Assembly: GCF_000741165.1 (NCBI RefSeq) | Contig: NZ_JGYN01000020.1 | Span: 31,986 to 95,985 of the forward strand | Reading direction: 5' to 3' | DNA length: 64,000 nucleotides | Origin: Bifidobacterium biavatii DSM 23969 | GTDB taxonomy: Bacteria; Actinomycetota; Actinomycetes; Actinomycetales; Bifidobacteriaceae | Part shown: in pieces, positions 47,155-57,606 of the stretch | Layout: each line of letters starts with the position of its first letter | How positions within the stretch are numbered: position 1 is the stretch's first letter | The notes under the pieces: generated by a model | Seen by the model: the letters and a program-made list of their open reading frames with translations, nothing else | Databases searched by the model: none | Told to the model about the DNA's origin: nothing | Position numbers and translations under genes: made by a program

Positions 47155-48276
47155 TCAGCGGCCGTACGGGGTGACGACCACGTTGCAGCGCTGGAAGTTC
47201 TTCACGTCCACATAGCCGGTGGAGGCCATGGCGCGTCGTAGTGCGCCGATGTAATTCACCTGGCCGTCGGCCTGGTGGCTCGGCCCGAACAGGATCTGTT
47301 CAAGAGAGCCGACCGTGCCCACGTTCGTGCGGAAGCCGCGCGGCAGCGTCTGATGACGGGCCTCGGACCCCCAGTGCATGCCACGGCCCGGAGCTTCGGT
47401 GGCACGGGCGAGCGGCGCGCCGAGCATCACCGCGTCGGCGCCCATGGCGAGCGCCTTGACGAAGCTGCCAGAGTCGCCCATGCCGCCGTCGGCGATGACC
47501 TGCACGTAGCGGCCGCCGGATTCGTCCATGTAGTCGCGGCGGGCTTCGGCCACGTCGGCGATGGCGGTGGCCATCGGCGCATGCACGCCGATCGTCTTGC
47601 GCGTCGCGGACACAGCTCCGCCGCCGAAGCCAACGAGCACGCCGGCCGCGCCGGTGCGCATCAGGTGCAGGGCCGCCGTGTAGTTGGCCGCACCGCCGAC
47701 GATCACCGGCACGTCGAGGTCGTAGATGAACTTCTTGAGGTTCAGCGGCTCATGGTCGCGGCTGACGTGCTCGGCGGACACGACGGTGCCGCGGATCACG
47801 AACAGGTCGACGCCCGCGTCGACGACGGTCGAGTAGAACTGCTGGGTGCGCTGCGGGGACAGCGCGCCGGCTACGGTGACGCCCGCGTCGCGGATCTCAT
47901 GCAGGCGGGCGGTGATCAGCTCGGGCTTGACCGGTTCGGCGTAGATCTGCTGGATACGGGTCGTGGCCTTGTCCGCGGGCAGGCCGGCGATCTCCTCGAA
48001 CAGGGGTTCGGGGTTCTCGTAGCGGGTCCACAGGCCTTCGAGGTCGAGCACGCCGAGCGCACCCATCTTGCCCATCGCGATGGCGGTGGCGGGACTGGTG
48101 ACCGAATCCATCGGCGCGCCGATGACCGGCACGTCGAACTCATAGGCGTCCACCTGCCACGAAGTGGAGACGTCCTCGGGGTCGCGCGTGCGACGGGAGG
48201 GGACGATGGCGACGTCGTCCAGCGAGTAGGCCAGACGGCCCTTCTTGCCCAAACCGATTTCAATTTCCTGAGACAT
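47155..48276 (-). CDS. guaB3: GuaB3-family IMP dehydrogenase-related protein
   Basis: A 373-residue TIM-barrel protein of the IMPDH/GMP reductase superfamily without CBS domains. In IMPDH the catalytic loop carries a Cys; here the matching loop reads VLVGFGGGAVSATR and the only Cys in the protein is near the C-terminus, outside the active site. This is the actinobacterial GuaB3 type, whose reaction is not certain. Phosphate-binding glycines and the RYVQVIADGGM region are intact. The start at ATG 48276 has no clear ribosome site. It is divergent from icd. Confidence 0.88.
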   Translation of the reverse strand: MSQEIEIGLGKKGRLAYSLDDVAIVPSRRTRDPEDVSTSWQVDAYEFDVPVIGAPMDSVTSPATAIAMGKMGALGVLDLEGLWTRYENPEPLFEEIAGLPADKATTRIQQIYAEPVKPELITARLHEIRDAGVTVAGALSPQRTQQFYSTVVDAGVDLFVIRGTVVSAEHVSRDHEPLNLKKFIYDLDVPVIVGGAANYTAALHLMRTGAAGVLVGFGGGAVSATRKTIGVHAPMATAIADVAEARRDYMDESGGRYVQVIADGGMGDSGSFVKALAMGADAVMLGAPLARATEAPGRGMHWGSEARHQTLPRGFRTNVGTVGSLEQILFGPSHQADGQVNYIGALRRAMASTGYVDVKNFQRCNVVVTPYGR

Positions 48277-48389
48277 GGTTGTAAGGCTAATGCCGGCTCG
48301 TGACAGTCCGCGTTTCGGATACGGCGCCCGCCCGCGTTACAAACATGCGCTAAGACTTGACCCATATTCCAATCACCCAAGGAGACAGC

Positions 48390-49607
48390 ATGGCCAAAAT
48401 CAAGGTCGAAGGCAAGGTCGTCGAACTCGACGGCGACGAGATGACGCGCGTCATCTGGAAGGACATCAAGGATCGTCTGATCCTGCCCTATCTGGACGTG
48501 GATCTCGACTATTACGATCTGGGCATCGAGAACCGCGATGCGACCGACGACCAGGTCACTGTTGACGCGGCGCATGCGATCCAGCGCGAGCACGTCGGCG
48601 TCAAGTGCGCCACGATCACGCCGGACGAGGCGCGCGTCAAGGAGTTCGGCCTCAAGAAGATGTGGAAGTCGCCGAACGGCACGATCCGCAACATCCTGGG
48701 CGGCACGATCTTCCGCGAGCCGATCGTCATGAGCAACGTGCCGCGTCTGGTGCCGGGCTGGACGAAGCCGATCGTCGTGGCCCGCCACGCGTTCGGCGAC
48801 CAGTACAAGGCGACTGACTTCAAGGTTCCGGGCGCCGGGCGCCTGACCGTCACGTTCACGCCGGAGGATGGCTCCGAGCCGATCCAGCACGTCGTCTACG
48901 ACTACGGCCCGGACGGCGGCGTGGCGCAGGTGCAGTACAACGTGAACGATTCGATCCGCGGCTTCGCGCGCGCGTGCTTCAACTACGGCTTGATGCGCCA
49001 CTACCCCGTGTACCTGTCCACGAAGAACACGATTTTGAAGGCGTACGACGGCCAGTTCAAGGACATCTTCGCCGAAGTGTACGAGACGGAGTACAAGGAT
49101 CGTTTCGAGGCCGAAGGCCTTACGTACGAGCACCGTCTGATCGACGACATGGTGGCCAGCTCGCTCAAGTGGCACGGCGGCTATATCTGGGCGTGCAAGA
49201 ACTATGACGGCGATGTGCAGTCCGATTCGGTGGCGCAGGGCTTCGGCTCGCTGGGCCTGATGACCTCGGTGCTTATGACCCCGGACGGGCAGACCGTCGA
49301 GGCCGAGGCCGCGCACGGCACGGTGACGCGCCACTATCGCCGTTGGCAGAAGGGCGAGAAGACGTCGACGAATCCGATCGCCTCGATCTTCGCGTGGACG
49401 GGCGGGCTCAAGCACCGCGCCGACCTTGACGGCACGCCCGAGGTGCGCCACTTCGCCGAAACACTCGAAAAGGTGATCGTGGACACGGTCGAGGGAGGCC
49501 AGATGACCAAGGATCTCGCCATGCTCATCGGCCCCGACCAGCCGTGGCTCGACACGGACGGTTTCATGAACGCGCTCGACGAGAATCTCGCCAAGGCCCT
49601 CGCCTGA
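48390..49607 (+). CDS. icd: NADP-dependent isocitrate dehydrogenase
   Basis: A 405-residue homodimeric enzyme that converts isocitrate to 2-oxoglutarate, feeding glutamate synthesis. Markers: [12 protein letters not shown] at the N-terminus, the substrate segment [27 protein letters not shown] and [12 protein letters not shown] 48390 has AAGGAG five bases upstream. It is monocistronic, followed by a long hairpin. Confidence 0.97.
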   Translation: MAKIKVEGKVVELDGDEMTRVIWKDIKDRLILPYLDVDLDYYDLGIENRDATDDQVTVDAAHAIQREHVGVKCATITPDEARVKEFGLKKMWKSPNGTIRNILGGTIFREPIVMSNVPRLVPGWTKPIVVARHAFGDQYKATDFKVPGAGRLTVTFTPEDGSEPIQHVVYDYGPDGGVAQVQYNVNDSIRGFARACFNYGLMRHYPVYLSTKNTILKAYDGQFKDIFAEVYETEYKDRFEAEGLTYEHRLIDDMVASSLKWHGGYIWACKNYDGDVQSDSVAQGFGSLGLMTSVLMTPDGQTVEAEAAHGTVTRHYRRWQKGEKTSTNPIASIFAWTGGLKHRADLDGTPEVRHFAETLEKVIVDTVEGGQMTKDLAMLIGPDQPWLDTDGFMNALDENLAKALA

Positions 49608-49639
49608 CGACTCTCCTCGCCCATCCCCCGCGAGCTGAT

Positions 49640-49691
49640 GATGATGGCCCGCCCGTGTCCTCGATCCGACGGACATGGGCGGGCCATCATC
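49640..49691. terminator. long hairpin after icd
   Basis: A 15-bp stem GATGATGGCCCGCCC / GGGCGGGCCATCATC, extended by TGTCC/GGACA across one mismatch. No T-run. Likely terminator of icd. Confidence 0.7.
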
Positions 49692-49811
49692 GTATCCGCC
49701 GTCCATGGTTCGCCGTGAGCCGCCCGAAGTTCGACGGCAGACAGTCCATCGACTAGAATCATCGGCGAATACGCACCTGCGCGAACCATCCAATCGACGG
49801 AGGATCTGACC

Positions 49812-51377
49812 ATGGCTTTTCGGGACACACTCATCGCGCGCCGCCTGACCGCGCTGCTGGTCACGGTCGGCATGACGCTGTCCCTCGCCGCCTGCACCGC
49901 GCAGCCATCATCGGACAGTGATGCCACCGAGACGCACGATACCGGCAGCGTCGCCATCTTCACTCCATCCGACGGCATCACGCTGTCCGGCGACACACCG
50001 ATCAACAAGTGGACGAAATTCGTTCCGGCGCTGACCGGCGCGCTCAAACAGGCTGGCGTCGCCAAAAAACGCATTTCGGCGACCGCGTCGGACAGCCTCG
50101 ACAAGCAGAGCCGCGACGTGCAGGACTACGTCGTCGACCACGTGTCGGCGACCGCGTCATCCGACAATAACGCGGCAACGACCATCGTCATCGCGCCCGT
50201 GACCTCCCCCGACGACACGGTGCGGCAGTACGGCGACTACGTCGACCAGCCGGCCGGTGCGTCGAACAGCGGAACATCATCCAGCACGTCGGACGCAGAC
50301 GACGACCAGACAGTGCAGGACGCCGCGGCTCGGCTCAAGTCCGCGCTGACGCTCGCCCGCGAAAACGGCATGCACGTGGTCATGCTGTCCGGCACGCTGG
50401 ATGGCTTCCGACCGGACGTATACGTGCGCATGTCCACCGCGGAGGAGATCGGCCGCATCCAGGCCAGCAAGATGGTCGACAAGCTCGAACTGGCGAAGGC
50501 CAGCACCGACAATCCGAAGAACATCGAAATACTGCTGCCCTGCACTCCCGCTGACGGCGACACTGGCGACGGCGACGACACCTGCGCAGACGACGGAAAC
50601 AGAGCGGAATTCGCGTCCGAGGCGTTCCGCGGGGCATGGTCCGTCCTGCAGCCATACTTCAAGTCCGGACAGGCAGTCAGCCCGTCCGGCACGCTCGACG
50701 CGGCCACCACGGCGGACGACTGGCAGACAGTCGCGTTCGCGTCCGGCAAGGACGACGCGGTGGCTGGGGAACTACGCGAACGGCTCGGCGCGAACGGCAA
50801 GGGCAAGCCCTCCACTCATACGCGCATCGACGGCATTCTCGCCATGAACGACCACACGGCCGCGCTCGCGGCCAAGGAGCTCGACGAACTGGGGTATACG
50901 GGATCCGCAGCCGACATTAACCCGTCGATCACCATTTCCGGCATCGTGGAAAACATCACCGGCAAGAAGGACCTGCAGCGCGACAAGGTGCCTGATCCGA
51001 TCAAGGCGCCCGAGGACCAGGACGGTGAATCGGACGCGGACGAACAGAAGGCCGCCGACGAGGTCAACTCGCGTTGGCCGATCATCACCGGATACGGCGC
51101 CTACGTGGACTCCATGCCGCTGATCGTCTCCGGACAGCAGTGGATGACCGCGCTTGAGGATCGTGCGACGCTCGCGCAAAACACCGCCACGGTCTGCGTC
51201 CGGCTCAACGCCGGCAAAGCGGTGAACCGGAACACGCTGTCGTTCGTCTCCCCGGGCAAGGTCAATGGCGTCAACGTGCCCACGGTCAGCGCGGAGCTGC
51301 TTGCCGTAAGCGCGTCCAATCTCAAGGCCGCGCTCATCGATCCCGGATACATCACGCTGGCGGAGGCCGGGCTGTAA
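49812..51377 (+). CDS. sugar-binding-type lipoprotein
   Basis: A 521-residue secreted lipoprotein: a signal peptide ends in the lipobox LSLAAC with C28 as the lipidated Cys. The mature part looks like a periplasmic binding protein of the type that starts with VAIFTPSDG and has two alpha/beta lobes, with low-complexity Ser/Thr/Asp inserts (about 135-160 and 400-420). The ligand is unknown; sugars are the best guess. GGAGG precedes ATG 49812 at 8-9 bases. No permease or ATPase gene is next to it. Confidence 0.78.
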   Translation: MAFRDTLIARRLTALLVTVGMTLSLAACTAQPSSDSDATETHDTGSVAIFTPSDGITLSGDTPINKWTKFVPALTGALKQAGVAKKRISATASDSLDKQSRDVQDYVVDHVSATASSDNNAATTIVIAPVTSPDDTVRQYGDYVDQPAGASNSGTSSSTSDADDDQTVQDAAARLKSALTLARENGMHVVMLSGTLDGFRPDVYVRMSTAEEIGRIQASKMVDKLELAKASTDNPKNIEILLPCTPADGDTGDGDDTCADDGNRAEFASEAFRGAWSVLQPYFKSGQAVSPSGTLDAATTADDWQTVAFASGKDDAVAGELRERLGANGKGKPSTHTRIDGILAMNDHTAALAAKELDELGYTGSAADINPSITISGIVENITGKKDLQRDKVPDPIKAPEDQDGESDADEQKAADEVNSRWPIITGYGAYVDSMPLIVSGQQWMTALEDRATLAQNTATVCVRLNAGKAVNRNTLSFVSPGKVNGVNVPTVSAELLAVSASNLKAALIDPGYITLAEAGL

Positions 51378-51416
51378 GGCGGCTGTTCGACCTTTTTTCG
51401 CCCCGATTCCGCCGAT

Positions 51417-51457
51417 TGTGGATAACACGACGGTTTTTCCACATGGAGTTATCCACA
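51417..51457. promoter_or_regulatory. cluster of three DnaA-box-like sites
   Basis: TGTGGATAA (51417-51425) and TTATCCACA (51449-51457) are perfect, oppositely oriented DnaA boxes. TTTTCCACA (51435-51443) is one base off. They lie in the 126-base gap before yraN-comM-dprA. Confidence 0.6.
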
Positions 51458-51536
51458 ACACGCCGAGAGATCGAGTCTGCGCCCACAATGCCCGGATGCG
51501 CTTGTGGACCGCGTCCGGTTCTGTTGCACTGGACGC

Positions 51537-52070
51537 ATGGATACCACACGCAACATGTCATCGACGGATCTCCGGTACGCGGCCGGCGCTCCGGAGGAGT
51601 GCGCAACCTGCGCATCCGTCATCGCCAACGCCGCGACGCCGGGGTCCCCGGGCGACGCAGTCGGCTCGGCGTTCGACGATCTGGCTCTCCGGTTCTCCGA
51701 CATCGGATTGTCTCCCAAACAGCTCGGCGCACTGGGCGAACGCTACGCCGCCGCTTGGCTGGAGCGGCGCGGCTGCACGATTCTCGACCGCAACTGGCGA
51801 TCGCGATACGGCGAACTCGACGTGATCGCCATGACGCCGGAGCGCGTCATCCTGTTCGTCGAGGTCAAAACGCGACGCACCGCACGCTACGGCACACCGC
51901 AGGAAGCCGTGACCGCACGCAAGCGGCTTGCCCTGCGCCGAGCCGGCGTGCAATGGCTGTTGCAACCGGAACGGCGCGTCGCGCATCGGGGTGTCCGGTT
52001 CGACGTGATCGCGATTACCGCGCCACCTGACGGCCTGCCATCCGTCAACCACATCCGGGAGGCGTTCTGA
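51537..52070 (+). CDS. yraN: UPF0102 / YraN-family nuclease-like protein
   Basis: A 177-residue protein with a predicted Holliday-junction-resolvase-like endonuclease fold; function not settled. The C-terminal core is clear: LGERYAAAWLERRGC, YGELDVIA (Asp) and FVEVKTR (E-x-K). The first 60 residues are extra. The start is uncertain among GTG 51504, ATG 51537 and ATG 51555, none with a good ribosome site. It shares one base with comM (TGATG). The yraN-comM-dprA order is conserved in many bacteria. Confidence 0.88.
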   Translation: MDTTRNMSSTDLRYAAGAPEECATCASVIANAATPGSPGDAVGSAFDDLALRFSDIGLSPKQLGALGERYAAAWLERRGCTILDRNWRSRYGELDVIAMTPERVILFVEVKTRRTARYGTPQEAVTARKRLALRRAGVQWLLQPERRVAHRGVRFDVIAITAPPDGLPSVNHIREAF

Positions 52071-53605
52071 TGGCTATCGGCAGCGCATTATCGGTCGGCC
52101 TGCTCGGCCTCAAGGCATTCATCGTCCAGATTCAGGCGTTCATCTCCCCCGGATTGCCGTATTTCAGCGTGATCGGACTGCCGGACACGTCGTTGAGCGA
52201 ATCGCGCGAGCGAGTCAAGTCCGCCTGTCAGGCGAGCGGTTTTCATTGGCCAGAAACACGCGTCACCGTGAACCTGTCCCCCGCGTCCATGCCCAAACAC
52301 GGCTCCTCGCACGATCTGGCGATCGCGGCGAGCGTGCTGAGCGCGTCCGGGGCGATACCGCACGACTGTCTGGCGGAGACGATCGTGCTGGGCGAAGTGA
52401 ATCTCGACGGCACAGTGCTGCCCATCCACGGTCTGCTGCCGATTCTGCTCCATGCCCGCGAGCGCGGCGTGCGGCGGCTGGTCGTGCCGAAAGCCAATGA
52501 GGACGAGGTGGCACTGATCGACGGGCTGGAGGTGACGTGCGTACGGCATGTCGGCGAACTGATCGAGCTGATGGGTGGGCGGGCGCGCTATGAGCTGCCG
52601 GACGGCGCTGCGGCGGCCGAGACGGCGCGGGCGGAGCCGTTCACGCCGCCGCCGGCGGGCGACATGAGCGAGGTGGTGGGCCAGCGCATGACGAAGTGGG
52701 CGTTGAAGGTCGCAGCGGCCGGTGGTCATCATCTGCTGATGACCGGTCCTCCGGGCTCAGGCAAGACGATGCTGGCCTCGCGCATGCCCGGAATCATGTG
52801 CCCGTTGAACGCGACGGAACAGCTGGAGGTCGCGTCCATTCGCTCGTTGTGCGGGGTATTGCCCGGATACGGTATTTCCGACGTGCCGCCGTTCGAGGCG
52901 CCGCATCATACGTCGTCAACGGCCGCTCTGGTGGGCGGCGGCAGCGGGATCGCGACGCCGGGCGCGATCACGCGGGCGCATCGCGGCGTGCTGTTCATGG
53001 ACGAGGCACCGGAGTTCGCGTCGCGCACGTTGCAGACGCTGCGCGAGCCGTTGGAATCGGGGTACGTCGCGTTGTCCCGTTCGAAGGGGTCGACGTATTA
53101 TCCGGCGCGGTTCCAGTTGGTGATGGCGGCGAATCCGTGCCCGTGCGGGTTCGCGTACGGTAACGGCGAGCGCTGCACGTGCCGGGAGCGGGATCGCGTA
53201 CGGTATTTTTCCCGTTTGTCGGGGCCGATTCTCGACCGCATCGACATTCAGGTGGAGGTGCCGCCGGTAGAGCGCATCGTTGGGCGCGGCGGTGACGGAG
53301 AGGCGGGCGAGACGAGCCGTGACATGCGGCGGTCGGTGGTGCTCGCCCGGCTGACGGCGCGGGAGCGGTTTGCGCGGCAGGGCTGGTCGTGCAATGCGCA
53401 GGCGTCGGGCGAGTGGTTGCATGCGCACACGTCGGCGAAGGCGTTGGCGTTGGTGAATCGGGCGTTGGAATCGCAGCGGCTGAGTTTGCGCGGTGCGGAT
53501 CGGGCGATGCGTTTGGCGTGGACGCTGTCCGATCTGGCGGGGCGCACGTCTCCGGGATACGAGGAGATGAACCAGGGCATCATGCTGCGCACGAGGGTGT
53601 CATGA
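52070..53605 (+). CDS. comM: YifB/ComM-type AAA+ ATPase
   Basis: A 511-residue Mg-chelatase-like ATPase; the ComM relatives promote branch migration during integration of incoming DNA. The N-terminal Lon-protease-like domain (LPYFSVIGLPD, SLSESRERVK) is followed by Walker A GPPGSGKT at 226-233, GVLFMDEAPEF (Walker B) and a CPCG ... CTC Cys motif. It is tightly coupled to yraN upstream and dprA downstream (ATGA overlap at 53602-53605). Confidence 0.95.
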   Translation: MAIGSALSVGLLGLKAFIVQIQAFISPGLPYFSVIGLPDTSLSESRERVKSACQASGFHWPETRVTVNLSPASMPKHGSSHDLAIAASVLSASGAIPHDCLAETIVLGEVNLDGTVLPIHGLLPILLHARERGVRRLVVPKANEDEVALIDGLEVTCVRHVGELIELMGGRARYELPDGAAAAETARAEPFTPPPAGDMSEVVGQRMTKWALKVAAAGGHHLLMTGPPGSGKTMLASRMPGIMCPLNATEQLEVASIRSLCGVLPGYGISDVPPFEAPHHTSSTAALVGGGSGIATPGAITRAHRGVLFMDEAPEFASRTLQTLREPLESGYVALSRSKGSTYYPARFQLVMAANPCPCGFAYGNGERCTCRERDRVRYFSRLSGPILDRIDIQVEVPPVERIVGRGGDGEAGETSRDMRRSVVLARLTARERFARQGWSCNAQASGEWLHAHTSAKALALVNRALESQRLSLRGADRAMRLAWTLSDLAGRTSPGYEEMNQGIMLRTRVS

Positions 53606-55080
53606 ACGGCCGGGCTGGCGCTGGCTTGGCGCTTGATGACGATACGCTGGCGCGTGCCGTGCTCACGTGTTGCGTGGATGGCGCGGATGCGATCATGTTC
53701 GCGACGATCAAGGGCGCCGAGAGCGGCGCGCGCGAGGTGCTGTCGGTGCTGATCGGATCGTTGCCGGACGCACACGGTACAACGGATGGGTTTGCGTCGA
53801 CGGTGTCCTCCGACGCAGCCCGATCGGCGTTGGAGGAGTGGTTCGCCCGCGGTCTGATCCGTTGGGGACGCAAGCCGACGCAGTCGACGCTGGCCGCGTT
53901 TCGCGTCGCCGCGGATGGGTGGCGGCGACGCTTGAACCGGCTTCCCACGTTGGACGCCGCGAATCTTGCCGAAATGCTCACCGGCAATGGCGAACGGTGG
54001 ATCATTGGGCCGGGGCATCCCTGTTGGCCGGAGAGGCTTGCCGACCTGTCAATCCGCAAGGATTGGGCGGCACCCCTATGCCTGTGGGGGTTGGGCGACC
54101 CGCGTGCGCTGGCCAGTTGCGCCAGGCCGGTCGCCGTGGTGGGATCGCGCGGGGCGAACGAGTATGGGCGTTCCGTCGCGCGCGAGATCGGCCGCCGGGC
54201 TGCGGCGGATGGTCATTTGGTGGTTTCTGGCGGGGCGATGGGTGCGGATGCGGCCGCGCATTGGGGTGCGCTCGCCCCATTGGACGAGGGGTACGAGCCG
54301 GCGGCCACGGGGCGAACCGTCGCCGTGTTCGCCGGTGGCCTCAACCATGTGGGACCGCACTGCAACCGGCCGTTGTTCGAACGGATCGTCGCGTGCGGCG
54401 GCGCCTTGGTGAGCGAGCTCAGCCCGGACACGGTTCCCGAAGCCCGCCGTTTTCTGCTGCGCAACCGGATCATCGCCGCGTTAGCGTCCACGGTGGTCGT
54501 TGTACAGGCTCGTCTTCGATCGGGCGCGCTCAACACGGCGAATTGGGCGGCCGAACTCGGGCGCGAAGTGTATGCGGTTCCCGGCGACATCGACGCACCG
54601 CACAATGCGGGATGCAACCGGATCATCCACGACAATCAGGCGATTCTGTTCCCGTCGGCCCGCAACATCGGCGAATACTGTCATCCTCCGCACATGCCGG
54701 ACATGACGGACATGCCGATCGTACAGGTTCCTCCCGCGATCGGAACCGGCACGGAGAACGCCACCGCTCCGGCCGATGCGCCGCCGTCGCAACCGCCGCC
54801 GTCGCCATCATCGCGGCAGCAGTCAGCGCCGGATACGGACACTGCGGTGAACGGAAGCGAGACCGCGGCAACGGCCGATTCCGAACCGTCCGGCTACGCT
54901 GCGGTGCGCAGGGCCGTGCTCCGCTGCCGGCGGGCGCGCATCCCACCTACTGTCGAAGCGGTCGCCGCACATATGGACGGTGGCCCGGAGCTCGCCGAAG
55001 TTCTGGCGCTGCTCGGCGATCTGGAACTCAACGGCGCGATCGACATGCGGAACGGCCTGGTATCCGTCGCTTCACGATAA
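53602..55080 (+). CDS. dprA: DNA processing protein DprA
   Basis: A 492-residue protein that loads RecA on incoming single strands. The Rossmann core shows VAVVGSRGANEYG, SGGAMGADAAAH and GREVYAVPGDI. An unusual Pro/Ser/Thr/Gln-rich linker (about 375-430) precedes a C-terminal winged helix (about 430-492). The first 130 residues are less conserved. ATG 53602 overlaps the comM stop. With comM and yraN it forms a DNA-uptake or repair set. Confidence 0.94.
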   Translation: MNGRAGAGLALDDDTLARAVLTCCVDGADAIMFATIKGAESGAREVLSVLIGSLPDAHGTTDGFASTVSSDAARSALEEWFARGLIRWGRKPTQSTLAAFRVAADGWRRRLNRLPTLDAANLAEMLTGNGERWIIGPGHPCWPERLADLSIRKDWAAPLCLWGLGDPRALASCARPVAVVGSRGANEYGRSVAREIGRRAAADGHLVVSGGAMGADAAAHWGALAPLDEGYEPAATGRTVAVFAGGLNHVGPHCNRPLFERIVACGGALVSELSPDTVPEARRFLLRNRIIAALASTVVVVQARLRSGALNTANWAAELGREVYAVPGDIDAPHNAGCNRIIHDNQAILFPSARNIGEYCHPPHMPDMTDMPIVQVPPAIGTGTENATAPADAPPSQPPPSPSSRQQSAPDTDTAVNGSETAATADSEPSGYAAVRRAVLRCRRARIPPTVEAVAAHMDGGPELAEVLALLGDLELNGAIDMRNGLVSVASR

Positions 55081-55122
55081 GCCGGGCGGGATGGTCGTGC
55101 CGCGAGCTGATCCGCCGGAACG

Positions 55123-55476
55123 TCACGCCCGCCACTGGCATCGATCCAGATCGACACGCCAACCGCCTGCGCCGGCATTCTCGGAACCGTCGTCCGGAGG
55201 CACGAACGCGACTCCTTCGGCTTCGAGCAGACGCCGCTGCTCGTCCGGTCCGCCGAACGCGAAGCCGGGCGCGAGCGAACCGTCGCGAAACACGACGCGA
55301 TGGCACGGGATCACGCCCGGCTCGGGATTGGCGTGCAATGCGAACCCCACGAACCGGGCGGCGCGCGGACGGCCGGCGAGCGCCGCCACCTGCCCGTATG
55401 TAGCCACCGTGCCGCGCGGAATCCGCCGCACCACGTCGTACACCTGCCTGTTGAACGTTCCGGTCATGCGTCCCAT
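55123..55476 (-). CDS. short O6-alkylguanine-DNA alkyltransferase-like protein
   Basis: A 117-residue protein that matches only the C-terminal DNA-binding and active-site domain of MGMT. The motif VIPCHRVV keeps the acceptor Cys, unlike the Cys-less alkyltransferase-like proteins. [14 protein letters not shown] and the [10 protein letters not shown] wing are present. It may repair alkylated bases or only sense them. The start is uncertain (ATG 55476 or 55467). It is flanked by plus-strand dprA and sdhA. Confidence 0.75.
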   Translation of the reverse strand: MGRMTGTFNRQVYDVVRRIPRGTVATYGQVAALAGRPRAARFVGFALHANPEPGVIPCHRVVFRDGSLAPGFAFGGPDEQRRLLEAEGVAFVPPDDGSENAGAGGWRVDLDRCQWRA

Positions 55477-55542
55477 TATCGCCGATTCGCCGTGCCGCGC
55501 ATACGAGGGCGTTCGTCCCGACGTGTCCCGACAATCAGGGGT

Positions 55543-57444
55543 ATGAGTCCGAAGCATATCGAAGACATGTACGATGCGGTGATCGTCGGCGCGGGAGCGG
55601 CCGGCCTGTCCGCCGCGCTGGGAGCGCTGCGATCCGACGCTGTGAAGGGCCTGCGCGAGGCGGGTATCGAACCGAAGATCCTAGTGATTTCGAAGCTGCA
55701 GCCGTTGCGCTCGCACACCGGTTCGGCCGAGGGCGGTATCGCCGCGAGCCTTGGCAACGTGGAGGCCGACGACTGGCATTGGCATTACTATGACACGGTC
55801 AAGGGCGGTGACTGGCTGGTTGACCAGGATGCGGCGAAGCTGCTGGCCGAGTACGCGCCGCAGACGGTGATCAATCTGGAGCGCGGCGGCGTCGCGTTTT
55901 CGCGCACCGACGACGGCCATATCGCGCAGCGGCGCTTCGGCGGCCATACGCGGGACTTCGGCGGCGAACCGGTGCGTCGCGCGGCCTATGCGGCCGATCG
56001 TGTGGGCCATCAGATCCTGCACACGCTGTGGCAGGAATGCGTGGGCGCGGGCGTCGAATTCGCTGAGGAATGGTATGTGACCGACCTTGTGCTGGATGAG
56101 CAGGGCGATCGTGTCGCCGGTGTGGTCGCCTACGACACGCATGCGGGCGCGACGCATGCGATTCATGCGCGCAACGTGCTGCTCGCCACTGGAGGCGCCG
56201 GCCGCTTATTCCATACCACGTCGAACTCGTGGGATCTGACCGGCGACGGCATGGCGCTCGCATTGGCCGCGGGATTGCAGTTGGAGGACGCCGAGTTCGT
56301 GCAGTTTCATCCGACCGGGCTCGCTCACACGGGCATTCTGCTGTCCGAGGCGGCGCGCGCCGAAGGTGGCGTGCTGCGCAACGCGGACGGCAGGGCGTTC
56401 ATGGCGGACTATGCGCCGGAACACCGTGATCTTGCCGCTCGCGACGTGGTGAGCCGTTCGATCATGGCTGAAATCGACGCGGGACGAGGCGTGGCCGATC
56501 CGAAGGATCCGGACGGCCCGAGGGACTGCGTGTGGCTGGACATGACCGGTATTGACAAGGATCATATGGAAGCCGTGCTGCCGCAGGTCGTCGAAACGGT
56601 GCGCAAATACGCGAACATCGATCCGGCCGTGGATTGGGTACCGGTCAAGCCGACCGCGCACTACACGATGGGAGGTATTCCGATCACCACGGACGGCGAA
56701 GTCTACCGTTGGATTGACGGCGGCGACGCCGACGCGGCCGACAGCCATCGTTCGATCGTCGCCGGTCTGTTCGCGGCGGGCGAATGCTCGTGCGTGTCCG
56801 TGCATGGCGCGAACCGTCTCGGCGGCAATTCGCTGCTTGACGCATGCCTGTTCGGCACGCGGGCCGGTCAGACGCTGGCCGCGCGCATCGCGGAACATCC
56901 CGTGGACGATCCGATGGACGACGGTGCCGCCGATGCGGACGAATCCGCCGTGGAGGCGGTTGATGCCGCAGCGGTTGCCCGAGGTGACGCGCTCGCCGCG
57001 CTGCTCTCCCCCGTTCCCGCCGATGATGACGAGACCGGTGCCGCCGACGACAATCCGTATCGTCTGCTCGCCGATCTCGGCCGCGTCATGGAACGGGCCG
57101 TGGCAGTCCGTTGCAGCGCGCAGACCATCGCCGACGCGCTCTGCACGCTGCGCCACGAATTCGAGCCGCGTGCGGCCGCATTGCACGCGCACAGCGACAC
57201 TGCGGCATTCAATCAGGAAGTCACCGCGATCTGGGAAGCACAGCATCTTGTGACGCTTGCCAACGCCGTGCTCCGCGCGTCCGACGCGCGCCACGAGTCA
57301 CGCGGCTCGCTCAAACGGCTCGATTTCCCCGAGCGCGACGATGAACGGTTCCTCGCCCATTCGATGATCGACGCGTCATCCGACGGCGTTCGCTGGCAGC
57401 CGGTGCATATCGCCGATTATCCGCCGCAGGCGCGGGCGTACTGA
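55543..57444 (+). CDS. sdhA: succinate dehydrogenase / fumarate reductase flavoprotein subunit
   Basis: A 633-residue flavoprotein that interconverts succinate and fumarate. FAD-binding [13 protein letters not shown] near residue 15, H58 in SHTGSAEGG for the covalent FAD bond, active-site [10 protein letters not shown] ... [15 protein letters not shown], and [14 protein letters not shown] 55543 was chosen to keep the short N-terminal lead; ATG 55567 is possible. sdhB follows after 162 bases. No membrane-anchor genes lie nearby. Confidence 0.92.
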   Translation: MSPKHIEDMYDAVIVGAGAAGLSAALGALRSDAVKGLREAGIEPKILVISKLQPLRSHTGSAEGGIAASLGNVEADDWHWHYYDTVKGGDWLVDQDAAKLLAEYAPQTVINLERGGVAFSRTDDGHIAQRRFGGHTRDFGGEPVRRAAYAADRVGHQILHTLWQECVGAGVEFAEEWYVTDLVLDEQGDRVAGVVAYDTHAGATHAIHARNVLLATGGAGRLFHTTSNSWDLTGDGMALALAAGLQLEDAEFVQFHPTGLAHTGILLSEAARAEGGVLRNADGRAFMADYAPEHRDLAARDVVSRSIMAEIDAGRGVADPKDPDGPRDCVWLDMTGIDKDHMEAVLPQVVETVRKYANIDPAVDWVPVKPTAHYTMGGIPITTDGEVYRWIDGGDADAADSHRSIVAGLFAAGECSCVSVHGANRLGGNSLLDACLFGTRAGQTLAARIAEHPVDDPMDDGAADADESAVEAVDAAAVARGDALAALLSPVPADDDETGAADDNPYRLLADLGRVMERAVAVRCSAQTIADALCTLRHEFEPRAAALHAHSDTAAFNQEVTAIWEAQHLVTLANAVLRASDARHESRGSLKRLDFPERDDERFLAHSMIDASSDGVRWQPVHIADYPPQARAY

Positions 57445-57606
57445 TCCGCACGCCCGTTACGTCTGGCCGTGAGCGTCGCCCGCGTGCGGTTTGCCAAGCA
57501 TAGGCGGCGCTCGCGGTCGGGTTCGGGTTTCAGCCAAGCAGTGGTCCGTGTCCGGCCACGGCTTATGGCACAATATGATGTCGATTCTTGTGTTGAGGGA
57601 GGCAGT

